Source: an uncultured Eubacterium sp.
GTDB taxonomy: Bacteria > Bacillota > Clostridia > Lachnospirales > Lachnospiraceae
DNA: 36,173 nucleotides
NCBI GenBank assembly: GCA_910579075.1
Contig: CAJTSV010000003.1
Coordinates: forward strand, 703 to 36,875
Reading direction: 5' to 3'
Below the pieces are notes generated by a model. That model saw nothing but the letters and a program-made list of their open reading frames with translations, was not told where the DNA came from and ran no database searches. The translations under genes were made by a program, and so were the position numbers. Positions within the stretch are counted from its first letter, which is position 1. Each line of letters opens with the position of its first letter. Below are positions 1 through 7,368 of the stretch, in pieces.

Positions 1-756
1 GCCCCTGCCGCAGAATTTTCCATGCATGGCACTGATAAATCCAATGCTTCCCCGCGCTCCCGGCAGGCGGTAATAAACAGCCGGGCCGTTTCCATGGACG
101 CGTTTATCCTTTTCCAAATCCGGGTATTGTTCCAAAAGCTGTTTCAGCAGCAGGTCATTATAAACCGGCTCGAATTTTTTGCCGTGCCCAATCGGCATCA
201 TTTCAATAAACCGGATATCTATCTTTAAATTTCTGCTCAGTTCTGCCAGCTCCTGCCATTCCCTGTCATTGATGCCTTTGATAAGCACACAGTTTACTTT
301 TACCGGCAGCCCCGCATCCACCGCCAGCCCGGTATTGTCCAGCACCCGGAAAAGCTCGTTTCTGCCTGTAATCTGCTCATATACGTCTGGATTCAGCGTG
401 TCCAGGCTGATATTGACAGCATCCAGCCCATGCTCCAAAAGCTGCGGCAGGTACCTGTCCAGCAAAATTCCATTTGTAGTCATGGTAACCTGGCGGATGC
501 CGGGAATTTTTTTCAGCCTTCCGATAAATCCGGCGCAGCCTTCCCGCACAAGCGGTTCCCCGCCGGTAATTTTAAACCTGCTGATGCCTGCGCGTGCCGC
601 CGCGCGGCAGACCGTTTCCATTTCTTCATAAGAAAGAATCGCTTCCTCTGGTACCGGGCTTATTGTGTCCGGCATGCAGTAACGGCATCTCAGATTGCAC
701 CTGTCTGTAATTGAAATCCGCATATAATCTATCGTTCTTCCAAATCTGTCTTTCAT
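1..756 (-). CDS. moaA: GTP 3',8-cyclase MoaA (partial, C-terminus off window)
   Basis: Radical SAM enzyme of the first step of molybdenum cofactor synthesis, converting GTP to 3',8-cyclo-GTP with MoaC. The minus-strand reading starts at 756 behind a GGAGG site (762-766) and stays open to the window edge (252 codons). The N-terminus has the radical SAM cysteine motif CNLRCRYC at about residues 20-27. A TGGEPL motif follows, and then an SLDTL segment typical of MoaA. At the very edge the sequence reads KFCGRG, which matches the start of the C-terminal second [4Fe-4S] cluster motif, so only roughly the last 60-80 residues are missing. It is the last visible gene of a minus-strand molybdenum cofactor/hydroxylase maturation cluster. 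Identity is clear from motifs. Confidence 0.93.
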   Translation of the reverse strand, partial: MKDRFGRTIDYMRISITDRCNLRCRYCMPDTISPVPEEAILSYEEMETVCRAAARAGISRFKITGGEPLVREGCAGFIGRLKKIPGIRQVTMTTNGILLDRYLPQLLEHGLDAVNISLDTLNPDVYEQITGRNELFRVLDNTGLAVDAGLPVKVNCVLIKGINDREWQELAELSRNLKIDIRFIEMMPIGHGKKFEPVYNDLLLKQLLEQYPDLEKDKRVHGNGPAVYYRLPGARGSIGFISAMHGKFCGRG

Positions 757-844
757 TAAGGCCTCCAAGCCCAGGTATTCTGCCCGGATTTTTCAGCGGC
801 TATGGCACATGCATATCCGCTCAGACTTTTCATCTGTCCGGTGC

Positions 845-1918
845 TCACAGCGGCTCCAACAGCACATCCATGATGCCGCCGCAGACCATGCCGTCTTCTT
901 CCGCTGCGCTTCCTGTCATATCCACACAGCATATCTGCATTTCCCGGCGTCCTTCCCGCATCATAAGGAGCGCTTTTTTCTGAATCTCAGACTCGGCACA
1001 GCCGCCGCCAATCGTGCCGACGCATCTGCCGTCTGCCAGAATCAGCATTTTCGCACCTGTTTCCCGCGGTACAGAACCTTTGCGCCGGATAATGACCGCC
1101 AGTACTTTCGGTTCTGCGGCATTTGCTTCATCCAGAACTGCATGCAGGATTTCTTCGGAAAAACTGCTGTCCTGCGTTTTATTTTTTACCTGGATAATCT
1201 GTGCTGCTATGGCCACCGCGATTTCTTCCGGTGTCTTTGCGCCGATGTCCAGTCCGACTGGCGTATATACACGCTCAATGACTTCCTTATCGGCACCATT
1301 TTCCAAAAGCGCTGCTTTTACGGCTGCGGAGCGCTTTCTGCTTCCTATCATTCCGATATACGCATGCTTCTTTTTCGCAATGCTTTCCAGGCATATCTGG
1401 TCATAGCGGTGTCCCCTTGTCACAATCACAAAAAAAGTCCCCGCATCCCCGCGGATTTTGTCCAGTCCTTCGCCAAACGGCCCGCACAGCACGTCAGAAG
1501 CACCCGCCTGCATAGCGTTTCCCGCAAACTGCGGACGGTCTTCGAGCACGGTCACTGCAAAGCCGAGCATTCTCCCTATGCGTATCAGCGGAATCGATAC
1601 ATGCCCGCCCCCGCAGATGACCATTTTCTTTTCCCCGCCAAGCGGTTCGAAAAAGACCTGGACAGAACCTGCCGTATAAATCCCGCAATTTTGTACCTGT
1701 GCAGACTGCCCGGCAATGTCATCTGCCAGCTGCTGATAACGCCTGGCAGCATCCAAAGAAGCCGTCCGGCTGGATTTCCACACAATCGTACCATCGGAAA
1801 GCAGCATTCTGCTTCCATAAAATTCCCCTTCCAGCACAGTCACAGCCAGATTGCGGCTGTCCCGCGGCAGCCCGCGCAGCTGCTCATAAAACCCTGGCAT
1901 TTCCATATCATCTGCCAT
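845..1918 (-). CDS. XdhC/CoxI-family maturation protein of selenium-dependent molybdenum hydroxylases
   Basis: XdhC-family proteins bind molybdenum cofactor and help sulfurate and insert it into xanthine dehydrogenase-type enzymes. The sequence shows a Rossmann-like core with CGGGHVSIPL and, about 100 residues later, IGMIGSRKR. It ends with a CoxI-like segment containing RRKGSVPRETGAKM, GTIGGGCAES and a CGG close to the C-terminus. The CoxI-like part therefore follows the Rossmann part, the reverse of the usual order, as in YqeB/EF2563-type proteins. I chose the ATG at 1918: it lies 11 bases after the upstream stop and has AGGAAAGG directly before it. A GTG at 1972 would add 18 residues overlapping the upstream gene but lacks a good ribosome site. 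Translational coupling to the MoeA-like gene is likely. Confidence 0.85.
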   Translation of the reverse strand: MADDMEMPGFYEQLRGLPRDSRNLAVTVLEGEFYGSRMLLSDGTIVWKSSRTASLDAARRYQQLADDIAGQSAQVQNCGIYTAGSVQVFFEPLGGEKKMVICGGGHVSIPLIRIGRMLGFAVTVLEDRPQFAGNAMQAGASDVLCGPFGEGLDKIRGDAGTFFVIVTRGHRYDQICLESIAKKKHAYIGMIGSRKRSAAVKAALLENGADKEVIERVYTPVGLDIGAKTPEEIAVAIAAQIIQVKNKTQDSSFSEEILHAVLDEANAAEPKVLAVIIRRKGSVPRETGAKMLILADGRCVGTIGGGCAESEIQKKALLMMREGRREMQICCVDMTGSAAEEDGMVCGGIMDVLLEPL

Positions 1919-1929
1919 CCTTTCCTGCA

Positions 1930-2952
1930 CTATTTCCCAAACCCGCAGTCCGGAAACGTACACACCGGACACGACAGGCAGAGCCCGCCTTCCCCCATCC
2001 GGTCAAAATCGCTTTTTTCCAGCACTTCCCCGGCAAGCAGCCGCGGCAGCACAAGGTCAAAAATTGTCCTTTTTGCATACATCACGCAGCCCGGCAGCCC
2101 CAGAACCGGGACTTTTTTTTCTCCTGCATAGGCAAGCAGAAACATCGCACCGGGCAGCACCGGCACGCCATAGGTCACGACAGAGCCCGTCACGCTGCGA
2201 ATCGCTGCCGGCGTCCTGTCATCCGGGTCAACACTCATCCCGCCGGTACAGATAACCATATCTGCCCCTTTGTCCAGCATTTCCCGTACCGCGGCTGCGG
2301 TCTTTTCCGGGTCATCGTCACTGCAGGCATGCCCGGTCACCTGCACCCCATATTCCGCCAGCTTTTCTTCCACAACCGGCGTAAAGGTGTCCGTAATTCT
2401 CCCATGATACACTTCGTTTCCCGTCGTCACGATAGCGGCCGTCTTTTTCAAAAACGGCTTTAGCTGGAATACAGGTTCCTGCCCGGCTGCTTCGGCTGCG
2501 CGCTGCATTTTTTCTTTTTCTATCACAAGCGGAATAACCCGCATGCCCGCAAGCTTGTCACCGGCATGTACCGGAAAATCCCCATGGCGGCAGGCAATCA
2601 TCATTTCGCCAAGTGCATTGATTCGAAGCAGCTTTTCCCGGTCAATTTTCAGCAGCCCGTCAATTTCTGCAAGCAGCTCAATTTTCCCTTCTTTTATTTC
2701 AGACGGGCGCATATGCTCGTTTGCGCATAAGTCATACAGGATTTTAGCCGCATCGTTTTCATGCAGCAAAGTTTCGTCATTTTCCCATATATAAATGTGC
2801 TCCTTGCCGACACGCAGCAAGACAGGAATGTCTTCCTCTCGAATCACATGACCCTTGCGGAAAATGGCATCTTTCGTAACCCCCTTCACAATCTGCGTAA
2901 TATCATGGCACAGCACCTGCCCCGCAGCATCCTGCGTTTTTATCATTTTCAT
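1930..2952 (-). CDS. MoeA-like molybdopterin-binding protein of the selenium/molybdenum hydroxylase system
   Basis: About 340 residues, shorter than a full MoeA (about 400). The C-terminal half is a MoCF_biosynth (MogA/MoeA-like) domain with TTGNEVYHGRI near residue 195 and ICTGGMSVDPDDRTP near 255. The glycine-rich and acidic motifs bind molybdopterin. The N-terminal portion looks like a reduced MoeA lid region. The extreme C-terminus has a tight cysteine group, CLSCPVCTFPDC, which could bind metal; this feature is common in the clostridial homologues that sit next to XdhC. It is encoded between the MobA-like/HTH gene and the XdhC gene, which starts 11 bases after its stop. The role is inferred as handling the cofactor for a molybdenum hydroxylase; whether it inserts molybdate like MoeA is not shown. 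Confidence 0.85.
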   Translation of the reverse strand: MKMIKTQDAAGQVLCHDITQIVKGVTKDAIFRKGHVIREEDIPVLLRVGKEHIYIWENDETLLHENDAAKILYDLCANEHMRPSEIKEGKIELLAEIDGLLKIDREKLLRINALGEMMIACRHGDFPVHAGDKLAGMRVIPLVIEKEKMQRAAEAAGQEPVFQLKPFLKKTAAIVTTGNEVYHGRITDTFTPVVEEKLAEYGVQVTGHACSDDDPEKTAAAVREMLDKGADMVICTGGMSVDPDDRTPAAIRSVTGSVVTYGVPVLPGAMFLLAYAGEKKVPVLGLPGCVMYAKRTIFDLVLPRLLAGEVLEKSDFDRMGEGGLCLSCPVCTFPDCGFGK

Positions 2953-3084
2953 CTATACAGCCACCTCTTTTCCGGCTATTTATTCTTCTTTTTCCTGTTC
3001 TGTTGCTACTGTTTCGTCCTGTTTTTTCTGTTTCTTTCTTAATTCTTTTATCCTGTATCTGCTATACCGGCAGCGTCTGTTTTT

Positions 3085-4017
3085 TCAAAACAAATCGCTT
3101 TCCAAAAAAATATCGCGGAAAATATCTTCCGCCGCCTGCTGCACACGTTTCTCATAAATGCCAAACAGCTCTGCCATCCGGACACCGCGCCCGGTAAGCC
3201 CGGCTCCGCCGCCGTTCTTTCCGCCCTGTTTTCGTTCCACAATCCGGCACCCGATGCCGTCCTCTGCATCCTGGATAATGCTCCATCCTTTGCTGTAGGA
3301 AATACCCATTGCTTCACATGCTTCCCTGACCGAGCCTTTTTGGGCTATCTCATGCAGCAGCCCTGCCGCCGTCCGGTTAAAAAACGGTTTCTGGCTGATT
3401 AGCACAACATCCGCTGCCGGACGCATCAGGCTGGCATTGTGCATATCCACAAGCCTCTGCAAAGCTTCCCTGGTATGGGCATTCATCAAAACTGCTTCAT
3501 CATCAACAGCCACCCGCCTGCGTTTCAGTCCTTCCATCGAGCGCAGTGCCCCTTTCAGCCCGCTGTCTCCTGTATACTCCAATATCCGGGGTATCAGGCA
3601 CGCACGGATTAAAACCGGATGCCCGGCCCTTTCCCCATACACCGGCTGCACAACATCCGCATCGCACGCCAGCATGGTTTCTACGGTTTTCGCCAGAAAA
3701 AACGGAATATCAGCCGGACAGAAAAAAATACGGTCGCATTTATCCTTCAAATATTCCAGTCCGATTTTCGCAGATTCAAACATCTGCGTATTCTCATAAT
3801 TCCTGTTTTCCAAAAACGTCACCCCAAAACCGCGCAGCTCCTTTTCCAGCTGCTCAAACCGATGCCCGGCCACCAGAACGATTTCCTGTACTCCCGCCTG
3901 TTTAAAATTCACAATCACACGCTCCGTCATCGTCCGGTTCCCAACCTTCATCAGCTCCCGAAACTGCACCATCCGTGACGACATCTCCGCTGCGGCAATC
4001 ACCGCACCCGTATGCAT
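3085..4017 (-). CDS. MobA-like nucleotidyltransferase fused to a ModE-type LysR HTH domain
   Basis: The N-terminal ~195 residues form a MobA/MocA (YgfJ-like) NTP-transferase domain. These enzymes add CMP or GMP to molybdopterin for xanthine dehydrogenase-family enzymes. FCPADIPF near residue 105 is the metal-binding acidic motif, and GHPVLI follows near 150. The C-terminal ~100 residues form a winged helix-turn-helix of the LysR/ModE kind, with GSVREACEAMGISYSKGW near 235. The start at 4017 has AAGGAGG nearby. The P-loop-like signature normally reading LAAGxSxRMGxxK is here AAAEMSSRMVQFR, so the glycines and the lysine are changed. The protein may be a poor enzyme and mainly a regulator, or a divergent active form. 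It heads the minus-strand molybdenum gene cluster. Confidence 0.85.
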   Translation of the reverse strand: MHTGAVIAAAEMSSRMVQFRELMKVGNRTMTERVIVNFKQAGVQEIVLVAGHRFEQLEKELRGFGVTFLENRNYENTQMFESAKIGLEYLKDKCDRIFFCPADIPFFLAKTVETMLACDADVVQPVYGERAGHPVLIRACLIPRILEYTGDSGLKGALRSMEGLKRRRVAVDDEAVLMNAHTREALQRLVDMHNASLMRPAADVVLISQKPFFNRTAAGLLHEIAQKGSVREACEAMGISYSKGWSIIQDAEDGIGCRIVERKQGGKNGGGAGLTGRGVRMAELFGIYEKRVQQAAEDIFRDIFLESDLF

Positions 4018-4191
4018 GCCGAAGACACCTCCTTTTTACTGCTGAATACAGCGGTATAATTTCCCATCCATCTGACCGCGTCTATCATTCCTCAGCCCAT
4101 TCCTGCACATGCAAGCTTTTCATGTAAATCCCTTTACAGGGAACAAGCGAAAACAACTTGCAAATTTCTCAATGTAACCCCTTCGCAAACA

Positions 4192-4430
4192 GCTGGAAAC
4201 AGACAGCAGTCTTGTACTTCTGTGACTGCGAAGAAATGCTGGAAGTTCTTAGGATTCTGCACAAAACACAGGATTTTCGGGCACGGATGCCCGAAAAAGG
4301 AATCTGCTGTGCCATGGACGGCACATCAGATTCCGGTCCGTCCGGCCGGGACAGCCATCCCGCAGAATCCTTAGAACATCCTGCATTTCGGAGCCGGAAC
4401 AGAAGTACAAGACTGCTGTCTGCTTGCAGC
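4192..4430. repeat. ~240-bp imperfect palindrome (possible MITE or REP-like element)
   Basis: Between the MobA-like gene and ridA lies a large imperfect inverted repeat. Positions 4200-4222 and 4400-4422 are perfect reverse complements over 23 bp. The core arms 4299-4313 and 4320-4334 match over 15 bp with one mismatch, leaving a six-base turn. The segments between the outer and core arms also resemble each other in inverted orientation, for example GGATTCTGC at 4252-4260 against 4361-4369. Because the arms are alike, both strands give similar short peptides starting KQTAVLYFC; these are byproducts, not genes. The rest of the 4018-4507 gap holds nothing else that I can identify. Confidence 0.85.
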
Positions 4431-4507
4431 GTCCGCGCAGCCATCCACTCCCGTCAAGCCCAGCCCCCGCGCAGCTACTCACTCCCTCAAAGTCCAGCCG
4501 CCCTGTC

Positions 4508-4897
4508 TTATTCCCCCGGCTTCAACGCCACCACTTCAATCTCCACAAGCGACCCCTGCGGCAGCGCTGCCACCTGGAACGCGGAACGTGCCGGATAATT
4601 TCCCTCCGTAAAAAACTCCTTATAAACCCCGTTCATCTTCACAAAATCAGCAATATCGCTCAAAAAGACCGTCGTTTTTACCACATCATCCATGCTGCAC
4701 CCGCCAGCTTCCAGAATCGCCCGTACATTTTCCAGCGCCTGCCTTGTCTGGCCCTCGATATCCTGAGCCACAATCTTCCCCTCGGACGGCACAATCGGCA
4801 GCTGTCCTGACAAAAACATCAGGCTGCCTGTATCGATTCCCTGAGAATACGGCCCGATTGCCTGCGGTGCTTTTTCTGTGCTTAATACTTTTTTCAT
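4508..4897 (-). CDS. ridA: RidA family enamine/imine deaminase
   Basis: RidA (YjgF/YER057c/UK114 family) speeds hydrolysis of reactive 2-aminoacrylate and related imines to 2-oxo acids and ammonia in the cytoplasm, usually as a homotrimer. The 129-residue length is standard. The N-terminal KAPQAIGPYSQ and the C-terminal YPARSAFQVAALP motif are both present; the latter contains the conserved arginine that binds the substrate carboxylate. The start at 4897 follows a GGAGG site at 4907-4911. It stands alone between a molybdenum cofactor gene cluster and a divergent regulator. YgeX, encoded about 9 kb away, makes an aminoacrylate-type intermediate, so RidA fits the pathway as a detoxifying partner. 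That link is inference. Confidence 0.95.
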   Translation of the reverse strand: MKKVLSTEKAPQAIGPYSQGIDTGSLMFLSGQLPIVPSEGKIVAQDIEGQTRQALENVRAILEAGGCSMDDVVKTTVFLSDIADFVKMNGVYKEFFTEGNYPARSAFQVAALPQGSLVEIEVVALKPGE

Positions 4898-5033
4898 GTC
4901 TGAAATCCTCCTCTTTTTTCAATCACTTTTTTATTTGCTGTTTCTAAATTGCTATTTTTCAATTTTATCACAAAAAAATATTTTTACCATATATCTTTTT
5001 CAGTATCTATATATCCGAATTTTGATTTACATA

Positions 5034-5062
5034 TTGAAATTTCCAAATCTTAGTGCAATAAT
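5034..5062 (+). promoter_or_regulatory. Candidate promoter for the YheO-like regulator
   Basis: TTGAAA at 5034-5039 and AATAAT at 5057-5062 are 17 bases apart, 29 bases before the regulator start. The 4912-5090 gap is very A/T rich and is shared with the divergent ridA, so an operator for both genes could be here. No clear ridA promoter could be picked. Confidence 0.5.
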
Positions 5063-5090
5063 AGTATGCAAAACGGAAAGGAGCATCCCC

Positions 5091-5789
5091 ATGACACCAG
5101 AATTGCTGCAACAGTACTCTGTACTTGTCCAGTTTCTCGGAAAGACACTCGGCCCGGATTATGAAATTGTCCTTCATGACCTCAATCCAGACCACAAAGA
5201 AATTATTGCCATTGCAAACGGCCATGTCAGCGGACGCAGTATTGGCAGCCCGCTGACGGATGCCTCGTTAAAAATGTTAATCGATAAAAAATATGAAACC
5301 GATGATTTCGTGTGCAGTTACAAAGGAATTGCAGAAAACGGCCGCCTGCTGCGCTCCTCGACAATGTTTATTAAAGATTCTTCCGGAAAACCGGCAGGGC
5401 TTTTATGCATCAACTTTGATGACAGCCGCTTTATCCAGCTGCATGACAGCCTGCTTTCGATTATCCACCCGGACGAATACCTGACTGCCAGCACCGTTAT
5501 CCGCAAATCTGCTTCTTCTGTCCCGTCAGAACAGGCAGCTTTGCAGGAACCGATTACCGAAAATTTCTCCATGGATATTCCGTCACTGATGCAGAAAATC
5601 TTTACAGATGCTACCGTGTCTTTATCCACGCCGATTGACCGGCTGAACCAGCAGGAGAAAAAAGAAATTATTGAAAAGCTGCATAAACAGGGCCTGTTTC
5701 AGTTAAAAGGCGCGATTTCTTTCGTTGCCGGACAGTTTTCCTGCTCCGCTGCCACCATTTACCGCTACTTAAATGAACTCGGAAGCTGA
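5091..5789 (+). CDS. YheO-like PAS/HTH transcriptional regulator
   Basis: A 232-residue protein with an N-terminal PAS-like domain of the YheO family (about residues 8-125) and a C-terminal DNA-binding HTH_22-type segment (about 175-230). The PAS part has GPDYEIVLHDL near residue 22 and the downstream GLLCINFDDS motif. The HTH part ends in QFSCSAATIYRYLNEL, a typical recognition helix. The ATG at 5091 follows GGAAAGGAG; longer in-frame readings upstream run through A/T-rich DNA with no ribosome site. It is the only dedicated one-component regulator in the purine/molybdenum region and lies between ridA and the hydantoinase operon. It probably senses a small ligand and controls neighbouring operons, but no ligand or operator can be assigned from sequence. 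Confidence 0.88.
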   Translation: MTPELLQQYSVLVQFLGKTLGPDYEIVLHDLNPDHKEIIAIANGHVSGRSIGSPLTDASLKMLIDKKYETDDFVCSYKGIAENGRLLRSSTMFIKDSSGKPAGLLCINFDDSRFIQLHDSLLSIIHPDEYLTASTVIRKSASSVPSEQAALQEPITENFSMDIPSLMQKIFTDATVSLSTPIDRLNQQEKKEIIEKLHKQGLFQLKGAISFVAGQFSCSAATIYRYLNELGS

Positions 5790-5814
5790 CGCAAACATAC
5801 CATCCAGCTGCTTT

Positions 5815-5834
5815 CAGGCGGATTCTCCCGCCTG
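5815..5834. terminator. Hairpin between convergent genes, possible terminator
   Basis: CAGGCGG and CCGCCTG form a 7-bp stem with a 6-base loop in the gap between the plus-strand regulator and the minus-strand hydantoinase end. There is no clear T-run on either side, so termination is only suggested. Confidence 0.4.
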
Positions 5835-5890
5835 TGGCACTGCCGCCGGCTCCTTTGGCATTGCAGCACCGTTTCAGGCAGGAAAACAGG

Positions 5891-7258
5891 TCAGTCTTTT
5901 CCGGTAATATAACGGCCCTCACGTTCCCTGCGGATGACACCCTGTTCTGCGGCCAGTACGCCGCGCAGGTATACCTGTTCTGCCCGTCCGGTCAGCCGCG
6001 TTCCTTCAAACGGACAGTAATCCGATGCGGACTGCTGCGTTTCTGCTGACAATACCCATTCTATTTCCGGGTTCCAGACGACGATGTCTGCATCGCTTCC
6101 GGCCGCAAGCACGCCCTTTTGCGGAAACAGATGGTACAGCCTTGCAGGATTTTCAGACAGGTACGCACACATCTGCGTAAGCGTAATTTTTCCGCTGCGC
6201 ACGCCGTAATGGTAAATCAGCGCCGGCCGTTCCTCGGCTCCCGGCATGCCGCACGGCGTCTTTGCAAAATCATCTTTCCCCATTTCCTTCTGCTGCGTGG
6301 TAAAGCTGCAATGATCGGTACAGATTGTCTGGATATATCCCTTAGCAAGCGCACTCCACAAAACCTTCTGGTCTTCCTCCCTGCGCAGCGGCGGCGCAAT
6401 CATATACCGCCGTGCAAGGTCATCGTCCTGCGCATACCTGCTTTCGTCCATTAACAGGTACTGCGGGCATGTTTCCACAAATACCTTCTGCCCCCGTTCC
6501 CGCGCGCGCATCACTTCTGCAAGTCCTTCCCTGGAGCTTAAATGCACAATGATAACCGGCGTGTCCACAAGCGCTGCGATTTTCAGCACGCGGCTGACCG
6601 CCTCTGCTTCTGCAAGCGCCGGGCGCGTGGACGGATAATCCGCCACGCTGCGCCGGTTTTTCTTCTGCTGCAGGAGCATTGCCAGGCGTGCATCGATAAT
6701 TCCCCTGTTCTCGCAGTGGATGCCCGCAATCCCGCCAAGTTCTTTTAAGCGTGTCAGGATTTCGTATATGGCCTTATCATCGACCACCATCGCATCGTAT
6801 ATCGTATACAGCTTGAACGAACAGATTCCGGCTTCCCGGACACGTTCCAGTTCCTTACTGATATCCTCGTTCCAGTCAGACAGGGCCAGATGGAAGGCAT
6901 AGTCACAGCTGGATTTTCCGTCTGCTTTTTCATGCCAGTGCTGCAGGGCATATGCAAGGCTTTCCCCTTTATTCTGTGTTGCAAAATCCACAATGCAGGT
7001 AGTGCCCCCTGACAGCTCTGCCTTTGTGCCTGTCTCAAATCCGTCTGCGGTTACCGTGCCGGACACTTCCAGGTCCATATGCGTATGTGCGTCGATAAAC
7101 CCCGGAAACAGGTATTTTCCTTTCACATCAGTCACTTCAGCGCCTTCTGCAGGAAAACCTTTTCCAACAGCAGCTATTTTGCCGCCTTCCACAAGAATAT
7201 CAGCTTTCCTGCAGCCGCCCGGGCTGACAATCGTGCCTCCCTGAAATAACTGTTTCAT
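5891..7258 (-). CDS. hyuA: Dihydropyrimidinase/hydantoinase-family cyclic amidohydrolase (HyuA)
   Basis: A 455-residue zinc amidohydrolase that opens hydantoin- or dihydropyrimidine-like rings. Metal ligands are visible: HTH near residues 58-60, the likely carbamylated lysine in CSFKLY near 149, GIHCENRG near 180, VHLSSREG near 237, and TDHCS with the catalytic aspartate near 314. The C-terminal GSDADIVVWNP is typical of the family. The start at 7258 follows AAAGGGG. It is the last gene of the minus-strand operon after ygfK, separated by about 110 bases. In E. coli hyuA also sits beside ygeW, ygeX and ygeY. In this setting it likely opens a purine-derived ring during anaerobic purine breakdown. 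The exact substrate cannot be read from sequence. Confidence 0.9.
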   Translation of the reverse strand: MKQLFQGGTIVSPGGCRKADILVEGGKIAAVGKGFPAEGAEVTDVKGKYLFPGFIDAHTHMDLEVSGTVTADGFETGTKAELSGGTTCIVDFATQNKGESLAYALQHWHEKADGKSSCDYAFHLALSDWNEDISKELERVREAGICSFKLYTIYDAMVVDDKAIYEILTRLKELGGIAGIHCENRGIIDARLAMLLQQKKNRRSVADYPSTRPALAEAEAVSRVLKIAALVDTPVIIVHLSSREGLAEVMRARERGQKVFVETCPQYLLMDESRYAQDDDLARRYMIAPPLRREEDQKVLWSALAKGYIQTICTDHCSFTTQQKEMGKDDFAKTPCGMPGAEERPALIYHYGVRSGKITLTQMCAYLSENPARLYHLFPQKGVLAAGSDADIVVWNPEIEWVLSAETQQSASDYCPFEGTRLTGRAEQVYLRGVLAAEQGVIRREREGRYITGKD

Positions 7259-7368
7259 AGTATCATGCCCCTTTCCTGAACTCCGTTACGCTTTTATCTT
7301 TTCTTTTTGTTCTCTTATCTGTTTTCAATCCTATACATGAATAATCTGTATTTCTGCATCCATGCGCG

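Noticed and set aside
809..2131. Long plus-strand open reading (about 440 residues) opposite the XdhC and MoeA-like genes
   Set aside because: It is antisense to two clearly recognised genes, is Cys/His/Arg-rich in the way of shadow frames, and has no start signal.
4158..4598. Open readings of 77-146 residues on both strands over the palindrome
   Set aside because: Both strands give the same peptide start because the DNA is an inverted repeat. No ribosome sites or family similarity; they are byproducts of the repeat.
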